From JBOGVZ01 sp050692985 (GTDB lineage: Bacteria > Actinomycetota > UBA4738 > CALAEC01), in assembly GCA_050692985.1 (NCBI GenBank), contig JBOGVZ010000020.1, forward strand, positions 1-51,466: a stretch of DNA of 51,466 nt, read 5' to 3'. Positions 40,751-48,518 of the stretch are shown here, one piece after another (the first letter of the stretch is position 1; every line of letters begins with the position of its first letter). The notes beneath the pieces are model-generated. The model was not told where the DNA came from. It saw only the letters and a list, made by a program, of their open reading frames with translations, and did not search any database. A program made the translations under genes and the position numbers.

Positions 40751-41473
40751 CTACAGGCGTCCCAGCAGGTCTCGGAGCACGGTGGCGAACTCGGCGGGTG
40801 CCTCCAGGTTCGACAGGTGGCCCGCCCCGGGGATGACGGCCAGGTCGGCCTCCGGGATGGACCCCGCGATGGCCTCCGACATCTGCGGCGGGGTCAGCGT
40901 GTCGTCCGCGCCGACCACCACGACCGTGGGGACCCCGATCTCGCCGAGGATCGGGCGGGAGTCGGGGCGCTCGGCCATGCCCAGGGCCGCCGCCGCGATG
41001 GCCTCACCGGGCTGGCGGCGGATGGTGTCCCTGACCCGGTCCCACAGCTCGGGGGCGGCGTGGTCCGAGAGCAGCGGGGGCGGGTTGTCGGCGATGGCCC
41101 CACTCCCCTGCGTCCGAGCCGTCTCGGCCACCGCCCGGCGGCGCTCCTTGCCGGCCTCGTCGTCCGGCTCGGCCCGGGTGTCGGCCAGCACCAGCCCGGC
41201 GATGCGGTCTCGGTGGCGACGCCACATCGAGAACGCGATGTAGCCGCCGATCGACAACCCGCACACCACGGCCTGTCCCACCCCGGCCCGGTCGAGCTCC
41301 CCGGCCAGGAAGTCGGCGGCGACGTCCATCGTCAGCACGTCGCCCCCGGGCGGTGTGCCGCCGAAGCCGGGCAGGGAGGGCGCCAGGACGTTCACGTCGT
41401 CGAGCGCGGTGACCTGGTCGTCCCACATCGAGGCGTCCACGGGGAAGGCGTGGACCAGCAGCAGCGTGGTCAT
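40751..41473 (-). CDS. alpha/beta hydrolase
   Basis: 240 aa. Oxyanion region LLLVHAFPVDASMWDDQ, nucleophile elbow GLSIGG (S74), the acid in GADDTLTPPQM and the His in PGAGHLSNLEAPAEF: a complete Ser-Asp-His set. Similar to esterases and lactonases of the RsbQ/3-oxoadipate enol-lactonase type; substrate unknown. Its ATG overlaps the stop of the upstream lipid-kinase gene (ATGA). Confidence 0.9.
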   Translation of the reverse strand: MTTLLLVHAFPVDASMWDDQVTALDDVNVLAPSLPGFGGTPPGGDVLTMDVAADFLAGELDRAGVGQAVVCGLSIGGYIAFSMWRRHRDRIAGLVLADTRAEPDDEAGKERRRAVAETARTQGSGAIADNPPPLLSDHAAPELWDRVRDTIRRQPGEAIAAAALGMAERPDSRPILGEIGVPTVVVVGADDTLTPPQMSEAIAGSIPEADLAVIPGAGHLSNLEAPAEFATVLRDLLGRL

Positions 41474-42357
41474 GGGGCGGCCACCTCCAGGGATCGAGGG
41501 TCGACGGTGAACGTGGCGGGCAGGTGCCCCAGCGGTTCGCCGTCCCCGTACACCCGGAACGGCCGGTCCGCGGAGAGCTGCACCCGCCGGCCCCGCATGA
41601 AGCGGACCGCCGGGTGGTCCACGTGCGTCCCCCGGAAGACCCTGGGGAAGGTCGCCGCGAACTCCAGCTTGGGCAGCGCCCCCACCACGCAGACGTCGAC
41701 CACGCCGTCATCGAGCAGGGCATCGGGGCAGATGCGCATGCCGCCGCCGTAGGAGGTCGCGTTGCCCACGGCGACCATCATGGCCCGGCCCTCCTGTTCG
41801 CGTCCATCCACCCACAGCGAGAACCGGGCCGGCTGGAAGCGGACCAGGGTGCGGAAGACCGCGGCCACGTACCGGGGCGTGCCCCGCAGCCGGGTCAGCG
41901 AGTTGGCCAGCTCGTTGGCCTCCGAGTCGAAGCCCGCGCCGGCCACACAGGAGTAGCGGGCGGTCCATCCGCGGCCCTCGATGGCCACGGTGTCGATGCG
42001 GCGGATGCGTCCCTCCGCCAGGCACGAGACCGAGCGGAACGGGTCCTTGGGATCCAGGCCGAGGTTCCGGGCCAGGTCGTTCCCGGTCCCGGCCGGGACC
42101 ACCGCCAACACGCTGCTCGTCCCCGCCAGGGCGGCGGCGCATGTGCCCACCAGCCCGTCTCCGCCCACGGCCACCACTGCCCGGACCCCGGCCCGGGCCG
42201 CTTCCGCGGCCACCTCGGAAGCGTGGGCGCCGTCGTGGGTGACCACCACCCGGTGCTCGATGCCGACGCTCCGCAGCGCGGAGACCGCGCCGGGGAGGAC
42301 GCGCCGAGCCCGTCCCCCGCCGGAGGTGGGGTTGGCCACCAGGACGACCCGGTCCAC
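41470..42357 (-). CDS. diacylglycerol/lipid kinase family protein (second copy)
   Basis: 295 aa from GTG 42357, the first start after the stop of the gene before it. Motifs: VVLVANPTSGGGRARRVLPG, VVAVGGDGLVGTCAAALAG, AVVPAGTGNDLARNLGLDP, GNATSYGGGMRICPDALLDDG and VYGDGEPLGHLPATFTVDP. Same family as the protein at 35641 but clearly diverged. In its active site GGDG is retained. Overlaps the alpha/beta hydrolase start, so the two are coupled. Confidence 0.9.
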   Translation of the reverse strand: MDRVVLVANPTSGGGRARRVLPGAVSALRSVGIEHRVVVTHDGAHASEVAAEAARAGVRAVVAVGGDGLVGTCAAALAGTSSVLAVVPAGTGNDLARNLGLDPKDPFRSVSCLAEGRIRRIDTVAIEGRGWTARYSCVAGAGFDSEANELANSLTRLRGTPRYVAAVFRTLVRFQPARFSLWVDGREQEGRAMMVAVGNATSYGGGMRICPDALLDDGVVDVCVVGALPKLEFAATFPRVFRGTHVDHPAVRFMRGRRVQLSADRPFRVYGDGEPLGHLPATFTVDPRSLEVAAP

Positions 42358-42365
42358 GAGGGCGG

Positions 42366-43070
42366 CTACGGCTGCGGGAGCTCGGTCCCCGGCGGGAGCT
42401 CGAATCCCGGGGGCAGGCCGCCGCCCGGATCCACGGGGGGGAGGGTCCCGGCCTTGCGGCGCTCCGCCTGGAGGGCTCCCCACCCCCCGTCGAACAGCTC
42501 CGCGGCCAGGAAGAACTGCTCGTCCATCGCCGACAGGAGCTGCCGCTGGGAGGGTCCATCGAGCAGCCTGGCGACGCCGACCTCCCTGGCCAGGACGGCG
42601 TACAGGCGGAGGCCGTGAACCATCTGCTGCCGGGCACGCTGGAGCTCGGCACGGTCGGTCTCGACGGCCCCGATGGCGCTGGCCGCATCCTCCGTCCCCG
42701 TGGACCAGGCCTCCACCTGTTCGGCCAGCCCGCCCGGACGCTCACCCTCCCTCAGCGCGGCGGCCACGTTTGCCATCTCCGGCAGGATCAGGGGACCGCC
42801 CTGGAGCGAGCTGGCCACGCCGCTGGCCGCCAGGGCGGATTCCACCCTGGTGGCGAAGCTCTCGACGTCGGCACGGTGCCGGTCGGCATCCTGGGAGACG
42901 CGGAGCCCCCACCCCACCAGGGCGAAGATGCCCCACACCAGGGCGATGAGGACCATCTGCACGCCGCGCCGCCGGAACAGCGGTGTCTTGGGCGGGACCA
43001 GGAACGGCCGGGGGGCGTGCGCCACGGTCCGCGGCCGCCCCTTGCTGCGCTTCTTCCCCTTGATGGCCAG
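42366..43070 (-). CDS. single-pass membrane protein, unknown, probable CTG start
   Basis: 234 aa from a CTG at 43070. The N-terminus then reads x-A-I-K-G-K-K-R-S-K-G-R-P-R, a basic start typical of such membrane proteins, and AGAGG (43081-43077) lies six bases upstream. No ATG, GTG or TTG exists before GTG 43025, which would lose this segment. One helix (VQMVLIALVWGIFALVGWGL) is followed by a long helical, probably extracytoplasmic domain (ATRVESALAASGVA, ETDRAELQRARQQMVHGLRLY) and a proline-rich tail. It sits between tatC and the lipid kinase. Function unknown. Confidence 0.78.
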   Translation of the reverse strand: MAIKGKKRSKGRPRTVAHAPRPFLVPPKTPLFRRRGVQMVLIALVWGIFALVGWGLRVSQDADRHRADVESFATRVESALAASGVASSLQGGPLILPEMANVAAALREGERPGGLAEQVEAWSTGTEDAASAIGAVETDRAELQRARQQMVHGLRLYAVLAREVGVARLLDGPSQRQLLSAMDEQFFLAAELFDGGWGALQAERRKAGTLPPVDPGGGLPPGFELPPGTELPQP

Positions 43071-43073
43071 TGG

Positions 43074-43850
43074 TTACCTCTTCATGAGTCGGGCGACGAG
43101 GATGGCCCCCTCGTAGAGCACGTACAGGGGGAGCCACATCAGCAGCATAGTGTACGGGTCCTGGGTGGGGGTGGCGACGGCGGCGAAGATGGCCGTCCCC
43201 AGCAGGGCCCACCTGCGCCATTGGCGCATCTGTGTGCTGTCGATGACCCCCGCCCCAGCGAGGAACAGCAGCATGAGCGGGAGCTCGAACCCCAGGCCGA
43301 AGGCCAGGATCAGGAAGATCAGGAACCCGAAGTACCGGTCCACCGTGAGCAAAGGGATCAGGCTCTCTCCCCCGAACGAGAACAGGAAGCGCAGCCCTCG
43401 AGGAGCCACGGTGAAGGCGAAGGCCACGCCACCCGCGAACAGCAGCACCGAGACGATCACGAACGGGATCGCCAGCCGGCGCTCCCGGCTCGTCAGTCCC
43501 GGCGTGACGAACCGCCACAGCTGGTACAGCACGACCGGCAGCGCCACCAGGAACCCGGAGAAGAACCCGACCTTCAGGAACGTCAGGAACGGCTCCACGG
43601 GGCTGGAATAGACGAGCTTGCCCGCCAGGGCTTCGCCGGGGACCTGGTCGATGGGCAGGCCACGGAGCGCGTCCCGATAGGGATCCAGGAGGAGCCCGAA
43701 GATCCGCTCGTACAGCACGAACCCCACCACGGCCCCCACGGAGATGGCCACGATCGAGATCAGGAGACGCTTCCGGAGCTCCTCCAGGTGCTCGACGATC
43801 GTCATCGCGGCATCGCGGGGCTTCCGCCTGCGGCGAGGGATCACCGGCAC
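43074..43850 (-). CDS. tatC: Sec-independent protein translocase TatC
   Basis: 258 aa, six predicted membrane helices. The N-terminal recognition segment is TIVEHLEELRKRLLISIVAI with the conserved EHLEELR. Further family stretches are VYSSPVEPFLTFLKVGFFSGF, PGLTSRERRLAIPFV, FGLGFELPLML and AAVATPTQDPYTMLLMWLPL. With TatA it exports folded proteins carrying twin-arginine signals, such as the metallophosphoesterase at 33394. GTG start. Confidence 0.96.
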   Translation of the reverse strand: MPVIPRRRRKPRDAAMTIVEHLEELRKRLLISIVAISVGAVVGFVLYERIFGLLLDPYRDALRGLPIDQVPGEALAGKLVYSSPVEPFLTFLKVGFFSGFLVALPVVLYQLWRFVTPGLTSRERRLAIPFVIVSVLLFAGGVAFAFTVAPRGLRFLFSFGGESLIPLLTVDRYFGFLIFLILAFGLGFELPLMLLFLAGAGVIDSTQMRQWRRWALLGTAIFAAVATPTQDPYTMLLMWLPLYVLYEGAILVARLMKR

Positions 43851-43881
43851 CCGTCAGTCCGTCCGGCGTCGAGGCAAGCCT

Positions 43882-44184
43882 TCAGCGAGGCCTGGGGTCA
43901 CCGTTCGGGGCGTCGACGGCGTCCTTCGGCTCCTGGGGCTCGGACTCCTGGGGCTCGGGCTCCTGGGGGGCCTGGGCGGGTGGCTTGGCGCGGCGGGCGG
44001 CCGGGCTGGGGGGCTCGTCGTCCAGGTCCTCCTCGATCTCGGCCCGCAGGTCGGAGGCCGCCCGCCGGAACTCACGCAGCGAGCGCCCGATCGTCCGGCC
44101 CATCTCCGGCAGGCGGCGCGGGCCGAAGATCAACAGGGCCAGGACCAGGATGACCAGGATCTCGCCGAAACCCAGGTTTGGCAT
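43882..44184 (-). CDS. tatA: twin-arginine translocase subunit TatA
   Basis: 100 aa. It starts MPNLGFGEILVILVLALLIF: a short polar N-terminus, one helix, the FGPRRLPEMGRTIG hinge, an amphipathic helix (RSLREFRRAASDLRAEIEED), and an acidic, repeat-like tail (PEPQESEPQEPKD). No separate TatB is visible. AGGAGG is four to five bases ahead of the ATG. A TAGAAT -10 (minus 44206-44201) overlaps the stop of the upstream small gene. Confidence 0.93.
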   Translation of the reverse strand: MPNLGFGEILVILVLALLIFGPRRLPEMGRTIGRSLREFRRAASDLRAEIEEDLDDEPPSPAARRAKPPAQAPQEPEPQESEPQEPKDAVDAPNGDPRPR

Positions 44185-44203
44185 TGGACCTCCTGGTCCG
44201 ATT

Positions 44204-44422
44204 CTATCCCGGGGGGCGTTCCTCGGTCCGGGCGATCCGGTCGAGGCGCTCACGGGTGCGCTGGGCGTTCGCCTGGATCTCCTCGAGGACGGGTATCAGG
44301 TCGGCCTGGAGCCGGTGGATCGCTCCGCTCATTGCCCTGAGGTTGCGGACCAGGGCCACGAGCAGCACCAGGAGGACCAGGGCCGAGACGACCGCCAGGG
44401 AGATGAGGACGGAGGTGAGCAC
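44204..44422 (-). CDS. small membrane protein with coiled-coil tail (DUF948-like)
   Basis: 72 aa. One helix (LISLAVVSALVLLVLLVALV) then a heptad-like segment (AIHRLQADLIPVLEEIQANAQRTRERLDRIAR). The layout resembles DUF948 proteins, of unknown role in the envelope. GTG at 44422, seven bases after TATCCT. Directly upstream of tatA, possibly co-transcribed. Confidence 0.68.
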   Translation of the reverse strand: MLTSVLISLAVVSALVLLVLLVALVRNLRAMSGAIHRLQADLIPVLEEIQANAQRTRERLDRIARTEERPPG

Positions 44423-44429
44423 GGGCGGC

Positions 44430-44435
44430 AGGATA
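44430..44435 (-). promoter_or_regulatory. -10 upstream of the small membrane gene and tatA-tatC (leaderless)
   Basis: TATCCT on the minus strand, seven bases (GCCGCCC), then GTG at 44422. Confidence 0.5.
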
Positions 44436-44457
44436 CCAAGGGTGACGGGGTGGGGAG

Positions 44458-44790
44458 CTACCCGGCCGAGGCCATCAGGAGGCCGAACCAGTCGTCCCGC
44501 GAGAGCAGGAAGTGGAAATCGATCAGGTCGTCGAGCGTGAGCGGGGGCGGTTCCTCCCGCGAACGGGAGGGGCGCCCAACCGTTCCGCCGGCCACGGCGG
44601 TCTCCACGCCGGCCGTGCGCAACAGCTCGACGATCTTGCGGTCGGCCGGCTTCTGGACGACCTCCTCGCACCCGGGACAGGCGAAGCTGTAGGTCCCTTC
44701 CCCGGTCCCCGGCTGGACCATCAGCAGGACCAGGGGGGCCTCCATCTCCACCTCACCGCACCGGGGGCAGCTCGTTCGGATGCTGGTCAT
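44458..44790 (-). CDS. zinc-ribbon protein, unknown
   Basis: 110 aa. An N-terminal zinc ribbon: IRTSCPRCGEVEMEAP and FACPGCEEVVQKP, two CxxC pairs about 27 residues apart. Then a short helical end with LDDLIDFHFLLSRDDWFGLLMA. It sits between pafC and the tat genes on the same strand, 35 bp after pafC. The ATG lies close behind GGGGGGGAG. Role unknown. Confidence 0.78.
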   Translation of the reverse strand: MTSIRTSCPRCGEVEMEAPLVLLMVQPGTGEGTYSFACPGCEEVVQKPADRKIVELLRTAGVETAVAGGTVGRPSRSREEPPPLTLDDLIDFHFLLSRDDWFGLLMASAG

Positions 44791-44825
44791 CTCCCCCCCA
44801 GTATCGGCCGGGGAAGGGACGGCCT

Positions 44826-45779
44826 TTACGGCTTCTTTCGGTACCGGTCCAGGGTCTCCCGGGCGACCTCTCGGGTGAGGTCGAGGAGCTCGGGGGGGTC
44901 CACGATCTCGGCCTGGCCGCCCAGGCGCAGCACGAGCTTGGCCACCCAGGCCAGGTCCTTGGTGGGCAGGGTGACCTCCACCTGCCCACCGCGCTCGGTG
45001 ACGCGCTCCGGCTGGTAGTACTCGGCCACCCACCGGGCCCCGGGCCCCAGCCGCAGCCGGACCCGGATGTCCTCGGCACTGGGCGAGTACAGGTCCCGCC
45101 CGGGACCGAGCAGCCCCCGGGGCTCGAAGCGCTGGCCGGTCGGCCGGACTTGCTGGATGCGGTCCAGGCGGAACAGCCGCTCGTCGTCGGCCCGGTGGTC
45201 CCAGGCGACCACGTACCAGTTCCCGATGGCCGAGAACACGTGCTCCGGGTCGATGCGGCGGGTCGTCACCTCGTCGCGAGTGGCCGCGTAGTAGTCGATC
45301 TCCAGGCGCTCCCGCCCGGCGGCGCCGCGGCGGAGCACCTCGACGGGACCGGGGTCCGCACCGGGCTCCCCCACCTCGGTCCGCAGCTCGCCGAGGGTCT
45401 CGGGGCCCAGCGCGGCTTCGAGCTTCTCGAGCGCGGAGCGGAGGGACCCGGCCTCGGGGTGCCCCGGCGCCCCCAGGACCTCGGTGCCCCGGAGGTACAG
45501 CGCCAGGGCCTCGTCGCGCGTCAGGCGGACCGGCCGGGAGAAATGGTCGGCCATGGAGATCCACACCCGGCCCTCCTCGATCTCCACGTCCACCAGGTCG
45601 CCCGGGCTGTACGGGGGCAGGCCGGTCATGAGCACCAGGTGGAGGTCGTCGGCCAGCTCGGGCTCGGTGACGCCGAAGAGGCCGGACAGCTCCTCGATCC
45701 TCACGCCGGGGTGACGGACCACGTACGGTACGATCGCCAAGAGGCGCTGGAGGCGCTCCACGGTCTTAGAGGGAGCCAA
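44826..45779 (-). CDS. pafC: WYL-domain regulator PafC
   Basis: 317 aa. An N-terminal winged helix (VERLQRLLAIVPYVVRHPGVRIEELSGLFGV), a middle WYL domain (IDYYAATRDEVTTRRIDPEHV, GNWYVVAWDHRADDERLFRLDRIQ) and a WCX extension to the end. In mycobacteria PafB and PafC form a heterodimer that activates the RecA-independent DNA-damage response; the WYL domain is thought to bind single-stranded nucleic acid. The start overlaps the end of pafB by 14 bp, so they are made together. Confidence 0.92.
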   Translation of the reverse strand: MAPSKTVERLQRLLAIVPYVVRHPGVRIEELSGLFGVTEPELADDLHLVLMTGLPPYSPGDLVDVEIEEGRVWISMADHFSRPVRLTRDEALALYLRGTEVLGAPGHPEAGSLRSALEKLEAALGPETLGELRTEVGEPGADPGPVEVLRRGAAGRERLEIDYYAATRDEVTTRRIDPEHVFSAIGNWYVVAWDHRADDERLFRLDRIQQVRPTGQRFEPRGLLGPGRDLYSPSAEDIRVRLRLGPGARWVAEYYQPERVTERGGQVEVTLPTKDLAWVAKLVLRLGGQAEIVDPPELLDLTREVARETLDRYRKKP

Positions 45780-46719
45780 GCGCCGCCTCTACCGTGGCCA
45801 CCACCGCGTCGCGGACGCCCTTCGGGGCGAGGACCTCGGCGTCCGGGCCGAACGACAGGACCCAGGCCGCGAACGCCTCGCCCGTCGTGGCCGGCACCTC
45901 GGCCTCCGTCCACCCTCCCCGGCGGGTCCGCACCACCTGGGCCCCGGGCACACCCGCCAGGGCCCACCACGCCACCTTGGGGCTGAAGGCCACCCGGGCG
46001 GTGATCTCCGGTTCGCCCAGCCCCCACGGCCCGGCAGCCAGCTGCTCGGCCGCGACGAATCCCTCGGGCGGGGCCTCCCCTTCTCCCGCGTCCTCGACCT
46101 GGGAGGCGATGCGGGATAGCCGGAACGATCGCGGCTCCCCCCGGCGACGGTCCCGTCCCACCAGGTACCAGGCGCCCCGGCGGAACACCAGGGTCCAGGC
46201 GTCCACGTCGCGCTGGGCCATCCTGCCCCTGAGGGGCCGGTACCGGAACTTCACCCGGCGGCGCCGAGAGGCGGCGTCGGCGAGGGCCCGGAGATGCGGC
46301 CCGGACGCGTCCACGCCGCCGGTGGGGGGAGCCTGGATCAGCGAGGCCAGCAGCCCGGCGTCGGCGCCCAGGGCCAGCTTCGAGAACGCCCGGGCCGCGG
46401 CGGCGTCCTGGGCCGGCCCGTGGGAGGCCACCCACAGGGCGGCCACCTCTTCGGGCGTGAACGCGACCTCGGGCAGCTCGTACCGCTCCTTGCGGATCCG
46501 GTACCCGTCCTCCACCTCGAACGCGTCGGTGGGGACGACCTCCAGGGGGACGCCGATCTGCCGCAGGTCGTCCTTGTCGCGCTCGAACTGGCGCTTGGCG
46601 GTGGCGTCGTTGGTCTGGTCGTAGGCGGGCAGCAGCCGGCGGATCTCCTCGAATGGGAGGGGCCGGCGGGCTTCGAGCAGGAGGGCCACCAGGTTGACCA
46701 GGCGTTCCAGGGGGTGCAT
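45766..46719 (-). CDS. pafB: WYL-domain regulator PafB
   Basis: 317 aa from ATG 46719: an HTH at the start (LERLVNLVALLLEARRPLPFEEIRRLLP, AKRQFERDKDDLRQIGVPLEVV), the WYL domain (KFRYRPLRGRMAQRDVDAWTLVFRRGAWYLVGRDRRRGEPRSFRLSRIA) and a WCX domain. The ATG at 46719 is preferred over one four codons earlier because TATGCT ends seven bases before it. Partner of the next gene, pafC. Confidence 0.92.
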   Translation of the reverse strand: MHPLERLVNLVALLLEARRPLPFEEIRRLLPAYDQTNDATAKRQFERDKDDLRQIGVPLEVVPTDAFEVEDGYRIRKERYELPEVAFTPEEVAALWVASHGPAQDAAAARAFSKLALGADAGLLASLIQAPPTGGVDASGPHLRALADAASRRRRVKFRYRPLRGRMAQRDVDAWTLVFRRGAWYLVGRDRRRGEPRSFRLSRIASQVEDAGEGEAPPEGFVAAEQLAAGPWGLGEPEITARVAFSPKVAWWALAGVPGAQVVRTRRGGWTEAEVPATTGEAFAAWVLSFGPDAEVLAPKGVRDAVVATVEAALGSL

Positions 46720-46725
46720 CGCGGC

Positions 46726-46732
46726 TAGCATA
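46726..46732. promoter_or_regulatory. one shared -10 for two divergent genes
   Basis: TAGCATA reads TAGCAT on the plus strand (46726-46731), nine bases before GTG 46741, and TATGCT on the minus strand (46732-46727), seven bases before ATG 46719. Both match TANNNT and overlap in five bases, so pafB and the DUF3866 gene probably share a symmetric, mutually exclusive promoter. Confidence 0.55.
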
Positions 46733-46740
46733 GGCGGGTC

Positions 46741-47850
46741 GTGATCAGGCTGCGCACGGGCACAGTCACGCGGATCGTGCGTTCCCGGCCGGGCCTCGTG
46801 GAGGTGGCGGTGGAGGTCGAGGGGCAGGAGCGGCGAGCGATCGTCTACCCGGGGCTATCGGGGCCGGCCGGGGAGGGAGACACGGTGCTCCTGAACACCA
46901 CGGCCGTGGAGGCGGAGCTCGGGTCGGGCGGCTACCACTTCGTGGTGGCGGTGGCCGGGAGGGAGCACCTCGATCCCCCATCCGAGGGCCACGTGATGAA
47001 GCTCAGGTACACGCCGCTCCAGGCCAAGGTCCAGACGGTCGAGGAGCAGGGCAGCCCCCACCGGGAGGCCGTGCTGTCCACCGACCGGCTGGACGGCCTG
47101 CCGGTGGTGTGGGCGCCGCTGCACTCGATGGTGGGCGCCGCCTGCGCGGGGGCCCGGGCGGCCGGCGCGGGGCGGGTGGCCTACCTGATGACCGACGGGG
47201 CGGCCCTGCCGGCGGCCTTCTCCGACCAGGTGGAGGCCCTGCGAAGGGCGGGGCTGGTGGACGCGGTGGTGACGTGTGGTCAGGCCTTCGGAGGCGACCT
47301 GGAGGCGGTCAACCTGTTCTCGGGGCTGCTGGCCGCCCGGGCGGTGGCCGGGGCGGACGTGGCCGTGGTGGCCGACGGCCCCGGCAAGGTCGGCACGGAC
47401 ACCCGGTGGGGCGCCAGCGACGTGGCCTCGGGCATCGCGCTGAACGCCGCCGGGATCCTGGGAGGGCGCCCGGTGGCGACGCTCCGGGTGAACTTCGCCG
47501 ACCCCTCGTACCGCCATCATGGCGTCTCGCCACACTCGATCACGGTCCTGCGCGATGTGGCCCTGGTCCCGGTCCACGTGGCCGTCCCCGCGTTCGACGA
47601 GGAGCGCCGGGGCGCGGTGTGGGAGGCCCTGAAGGACGCCGGGCTGGAGGAGCGCCACCAGCTCGTGGAGGTCACCGGCCGGCCCGCCGTGGACCTGCTG
47701 CGGGAGCGCGGCGTGCCCGCGGAGACGATGGGCCGATCGCTGGACCAGGAGCCGTGGTTCTTCGAGGCCGCCGGCGCCGCGGGGGTGCTGGCCGGGCGGA
47801 TGGCCGCCGGCTCGGCGAGGTGGCGCCGGGACGCCGGGGGCACCCCGTGA
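46741..47850 (+). CDS. DUF3866 family protein
   Basis: 369 aa. The N-terminal stretch IRLRTGTVTRIVRSRPGLVEVAVEVEGQERRAIVYPGL reads like a small beta barrel, followed by a Rossmann-like domain: LPVVWAPLHSMVGAACAGARAAGAGRVAYLMTDGAALPAAFSD, VVTCGQAFGGDLEAVNLFSGLLAAR and FADPSYRHHGVSPHSITVLRDV. This fits DUF3866, an uncharacterised family. It is the first of three plus-strand genes between pafB and pafA; its stop overlaps the next start (GTGA). Confidence 0.82.
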   Translation: MIRLRTGTVTRIVRSRPGLVEVAVEVEGQERRAIVYPGLSGPAGEGDTVLLNTTAVEAELGSGGYHFVVAVAGREHLDPPSEGHVMKLRYTPLQAKVQTVEEQGSPHREAVLSTDRLDGLPVVWAPLHSMVGAACAGARAAGAGRVAYLMTDGAALPAAFSDQVEALRRAGLVDAVVTCGQAFGGDLEAVNLFSGLLAARAVAGADVAVVADGPGKVGTDTRWGASDVASGIALNAAGILGGRPVATLRVNFADPSYRHHGVSPHSITVLRDVALVPVHVAVPAFDEERRGAVWEALKDAGLEERHQLVEVTGRPAVDLLRERGVPAETMGRSLDQEPWFFEAAGAAGVLAGRMAAGSARWRRDAGGTP

Positions 47851-48518
47851 GGCCCCGCCGCCTGGAGGTGACGTTCAACGCCAGCGGGGCCGCCGACGCG
47901 GGGGCCCGGGGCCGGGTGGTGGCCGTGGTGGACGTGGTGGACTCGGCCACCAGCGCCGAGGCGGCGGTGGCGGCGGGAGCAGCGGAGGTCCTGGGGGCCG
48001 CACCGGCGGGGATGCGGGTCCCCGCCAGGGTGGACCCGGGCGCGGTGGGTCGCCGGGCGGCGGCGTCGGCGGGGCGCGTGGGGGGCGAGGTCATCGTGGT
48101 GGCCGAGCCCCGAGTGGGCACCGACGAGGAGCGGCGCGCCCGGTGCCTCCCGGTCCTCCAGGCGTTGCGCACGGCCCGGGTGGAGTACCTCCTGGTGCCG
48201 AACCAGGGGGCCGAGCTGCCTCACCTGGTCGAGGTCACCGACCGGGTGGTGGTGGTGGTGTCCACGACGGGCGGGACCGCGTTCGACGCCGCGCTGACCG
48301 CCGGCGCGCCGGCGGTGTCGTTCGCCACGACGGGCCGGGTCGAGGACCTGACGGGATGGGAGGTGGCCCACATGGGCGCCCAGCGGGCCATCGCCCTGGC
48401 GGAGGAGCACGAGGCCCACCTGACCGTGGTGGCGGCCACGGCGAACTCCACCGACGACGTCCTGGGCGCCTTCGAGGTGGCTCGAGCGGTCATCGCCCAG
48501 GGGTTCCTGCGGCTCTGA
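47847..48518 (+). CDS. uncharacterised protein downstream of DUF3866
   Basis: 223 aa from GTG 47847. It reads as a single alpha/beta domain: RVVAVVDVVDSATSAEAAVAAGAAEVLGAAPAG, VIVVAEPRVGTDEERRARCLPVLQALR, VVVVVSTTGGTAFDAALTAGAPAVSFATTGR. The start VVAVVDVVDSATSAEAAVAAGA is faintly like ComB (2-phosphosulfolactate phosphatase), but the catalytic pattern is not clear, so I do not assign it. Tightly coupled to DUF3866 on one side and to the hydrolase (CTGA) on the other. Confidence 0.72.
   Translation: MRPRRLEVTFNASGAADAGARGRVVAVVDVVDSATSAEAAVAAGAAEVLGAAPAGMRVPARVDPGAVGRRAAASAGRVGGEVIVVAEPRVGTDEERRARCLPVLQALRTARVEYLLVPNQGAELPHLVEVTDRVVVVVSTTGGTAFDAALTAGAPAVSFATTGRVEDLTGWEVAHMGAQRAIALAEEHEAHLTVVAATANSTDDVLGAFEVARAVIAQGFLRL

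Noticed and set aside
42400..42420. tRNA T-arm-like string (GAGCTCGAATCCC)
   Set aside because: It lies inside the coding sequence of the membrane protein (PPGFELPPG) and no cloverleaf surrounds it. No tRNA or rRNA gene was found in the window.
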